Shown: positions 62,325-64,000 of the stretch, piece by piece
How positions within the stretch are numbered: position 1 is the first letter of the stretch
How the letters are laid out: the number at the start of each line of letters is the position of its first letter
Origin: Megaustenia siamemsis
Taxonomy: Eukaryota; Mollusca; Gastropoda; Stylommatophora; Ariophantidae
Assembly: GCA_032433765.1 (NCBI GenBank)
Contig: JAVIAB010000024.1
Span: forward strand, 12,545,959 to 12,609,958
Direction of reading: 5' to 3'
DNA: 64,000 nt
The notes under the pieces: generated by a model
What the model was told of the DNA's origin: nothing
Seen by the model: the letters and a program-made list of their open reading frames with translations, nothing else
The model's database searches: none
Program-made: the position numbers and the translations under genes

Positions 62325-64000
62325 TGGGATAGAAATATTTGGTTGCTTAGAGTGCAGGTTAATGTGAGAGAAATATTTGGCTGGTTAGTGTATAGATTGA
62401 TGTGACATAAATATTTAGTTGCTTAGAGTGCCTGACAGAACTATTTGGTTGCTTAGATTGCAGGTTAATGTGACAGAACTATTTAGTTGCTTAGAGTGTA
62501 GGTTAATGTGAGAGAAATATTTGATTGCTTAGAGTGCAGGTTAATGTGAGAGAAATATATGGTTGCTTAGAATGCAGGTTAATGTGACAGAAATATTTGG
62601 TTGGTTAGAGTGCAGGTTAATGTGAGAAAAATATTTGGTTGCTTAGAGTGCAGGTTAATGTGAGAGAAATATTTGGTTGCTTAGAGTGCAGGTTAATGTG
62701 ACATAAATATTTGGCTGGTTAGTCTAGAGACTAATGTGACATAAATATTTAGTTGCTTAGAGTGCATGTTAATGTGAGAGAAATATTTGGCTGGTTAGTG
62801 TAGAGGTTAATGTGACATAAATATTTGGTTGCTTAGAGTGCCGGTTAATGTGACAGAAATATTTGGTTGCTAAGAGTGCAGGCTAATGTGACAGAAATAT
62901 TTGGCTGGTTAGAGTGCAGGTTTATGTGACAGAAATATTTGGTTGCTTAGAGTGCAGGTTAATGTGACAGACATGTTTCCGTGGTTAGACACCTGATTAG
63001 TGGGACAGAAATGTTTGGTTTCTTAGAGTAGAGGTTGATGGCATAGAAATATTTAGTTGGTTAGAGTGGACGTTAGTGGGACATAATTATTTAGTTGGTT
63101 AGAGTGGACGTTAGTGGGGCAGAATTATTTAGTTGGTTAGAGTGGACGTTAGTGGGACAGAATTATTTAGTTGGTTAGAGTGGAGGTTAGTGGGACAGCA
63201 ATATTTGGTTAGTTAGAGTGGAGGTTAGTGGTACATAAATATTTGCTTGGTTAGAGTGGAGGTTAGTGTGACAGAAATATTTGGTTGGTTAGAGTGGAGG
63301 TTGATGGGACAGAAATATTTGGATGGTTAGAGTGGAGGTTAATGGGACAGAAATATTTGGTTGGTTAGAGTGGAGGTTAGTGGGACATAATTATTTAGTT
63401 GGTTAGAGTGGAGGTTAGTGGGACAGAATTATTTAGTTGGTTAGAGTGGACGTTAGTGGGACGGAATAATTTAGTTGGTTAGAGTGGAGGTTAGTGGGAC
63501 AGAAATATTTGGTTTGTTAGAGTGGAGGTTGATGGGACAGAAATATTTGGATGGTTAGAGTGGCGGTTAATGGGACAGAAATATTTGGTTGGTTAGAGTG
63601 GAGGTTAGTGGGACATAATTATTTAGTTGGTTAGAGTGGAGGTTAGTGGGACAGAATTATTTAGTTGGTTAGAGTGGACGTTAGTGGGACGGAATAATTT
63701 AGTTGGTTAGAGTGGACGTTAGTGGGACAGAATTATTTAGTTGGTTAGAGTGGAGGTTAGTGGGACAGCAATATTTTGTTAGTTAGAGTGGAGGTTAGTG
63801 GGACAGAAATATTTGGTTGGTTAGAGTGGAGGTTAGTGTGACAGAAATATTTGGTTAGTTAGAGTAGAGGTTAGTGGGACATAAATATTTGGTTGGTTAG
63901 AGTGGAGGTTAATGGGACAGAAATATGTGGTTGGTTAGAGTGGAGGTTAATGGGACAGAAATATTTGGTTGGTTAGAGTGGAGGTTAATGGGACAGAAAT
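62325..64000. repeat. 38-bp tandem array, runs past the window end
   Basis: About 44 units of AGAAATATTTGGTTGGTTAG then AGTGGAGGTTAGTGGGAC. The first part (to ~62990) has GGTTGCTTAGAGTGCAGG. From about 63300 a 228-bp block (six units) repeats: TTGATGGGACAG occurs at 63301 and 63529. Confidence 0.94.

Overview
This is nuclear DNA of an animal, not a bacterial or phage window. Open frames are short or sit in repeats, introns with GT/AG borders can be followed, and most of the sequence is decayed retrotransposon and satellite-like tandem repeat. The mix (several RTE-like LINEs, RNase H-bearing LINEs, a Tx1/L1-like LINE, tRNA-derived SINEs, a Penelope-like remnant and a small secreted C-type lectin) fits a lophotrochozoan invertebrate. 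A mollusc, perhaps a gastropod, is my best guess, but the sequence does not prove it.

The only host gene I can assemble is a five-exon, plus-strand, secreted C-type lectin-like gene from 27458 to 59186. Its exons are 27458-27509 (signal peptide), 37204-37275 (linker), and 41947-42036, 47222-47344 and 58990-59186 (the C-type lectin domain, CTLD). All four introns are phase 1, and the exons join into about 177 residues ending in a typical CTLD C-terminus. The introns (about 9.7, 4.7, 5.2 and 11.6 kb) are filled with the repeats listed here. The last exon is preceded by a 26-bp minisatellite whose unit carries the 3' splice site, giving four tandem candidate acceptors.

Working labels for mobile elements, used in every entry: RTE-A, RTE-B and RTE-J are three RTE-like LINE families with GAT-repeat tails; LINE-C, LINE-D, LINE-E and LINE-L are other LINE 3' fragments; LINE-G and LINE-H carry RNase H; Tx1 is the Tx1/L1-like element; SINE-S, SINE-T and SINE-U have tRNA-like heads; F is an unidentified repeat of about 1.1 kb; M, N and O are minor dispersed repeats; P is a Penelope-like 3' end. 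Nested insertions with target-site duplications (TSDs) give relative ages. SINE-S lies inside F, inside LINE-G and inside repeat M; F lies inside LINE-E; RTE-A lies inside SINE-S; LINE-D lies between 158-bp direct repeats.

Layout: 1-6600, old LINE pieces and a 94-bp array; 6810-9612, a large 59/60-bp array; 9.9-16.1 kb, LINE-H, SINEs and LINE-G; 16.2-19.6 kb, an RTE cluster between inverted P copies; 20.7-26.7 kb, F copies, LINE-D and SINEs; 26.8-27.5 kb, a 31-bp array and lectin exon 1; 28.2-31.1 kb, a 51/57-bp higher-order array and smaller arrays; 31.1-33.0 kb, Tx1; 33.2-42.5 kb, LINE pieces, a 53-bp array and lectin exons 2 and 3; 42.5-47.3 kb, Penelope-like remnant, a GGT/AGT array and lectin exon 4; 47.4-58.8 kb, a near-complete LINE-H and nested repeats; 58.9-59.2 kb, lectin exon 5; 59.4-64 kb, small arrays, LINE pieces and a 38-bp array running off the window. 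Tandem arrays alone cover roughly a fifth of the window by adding their spans, and several show clean higher-order repeats.
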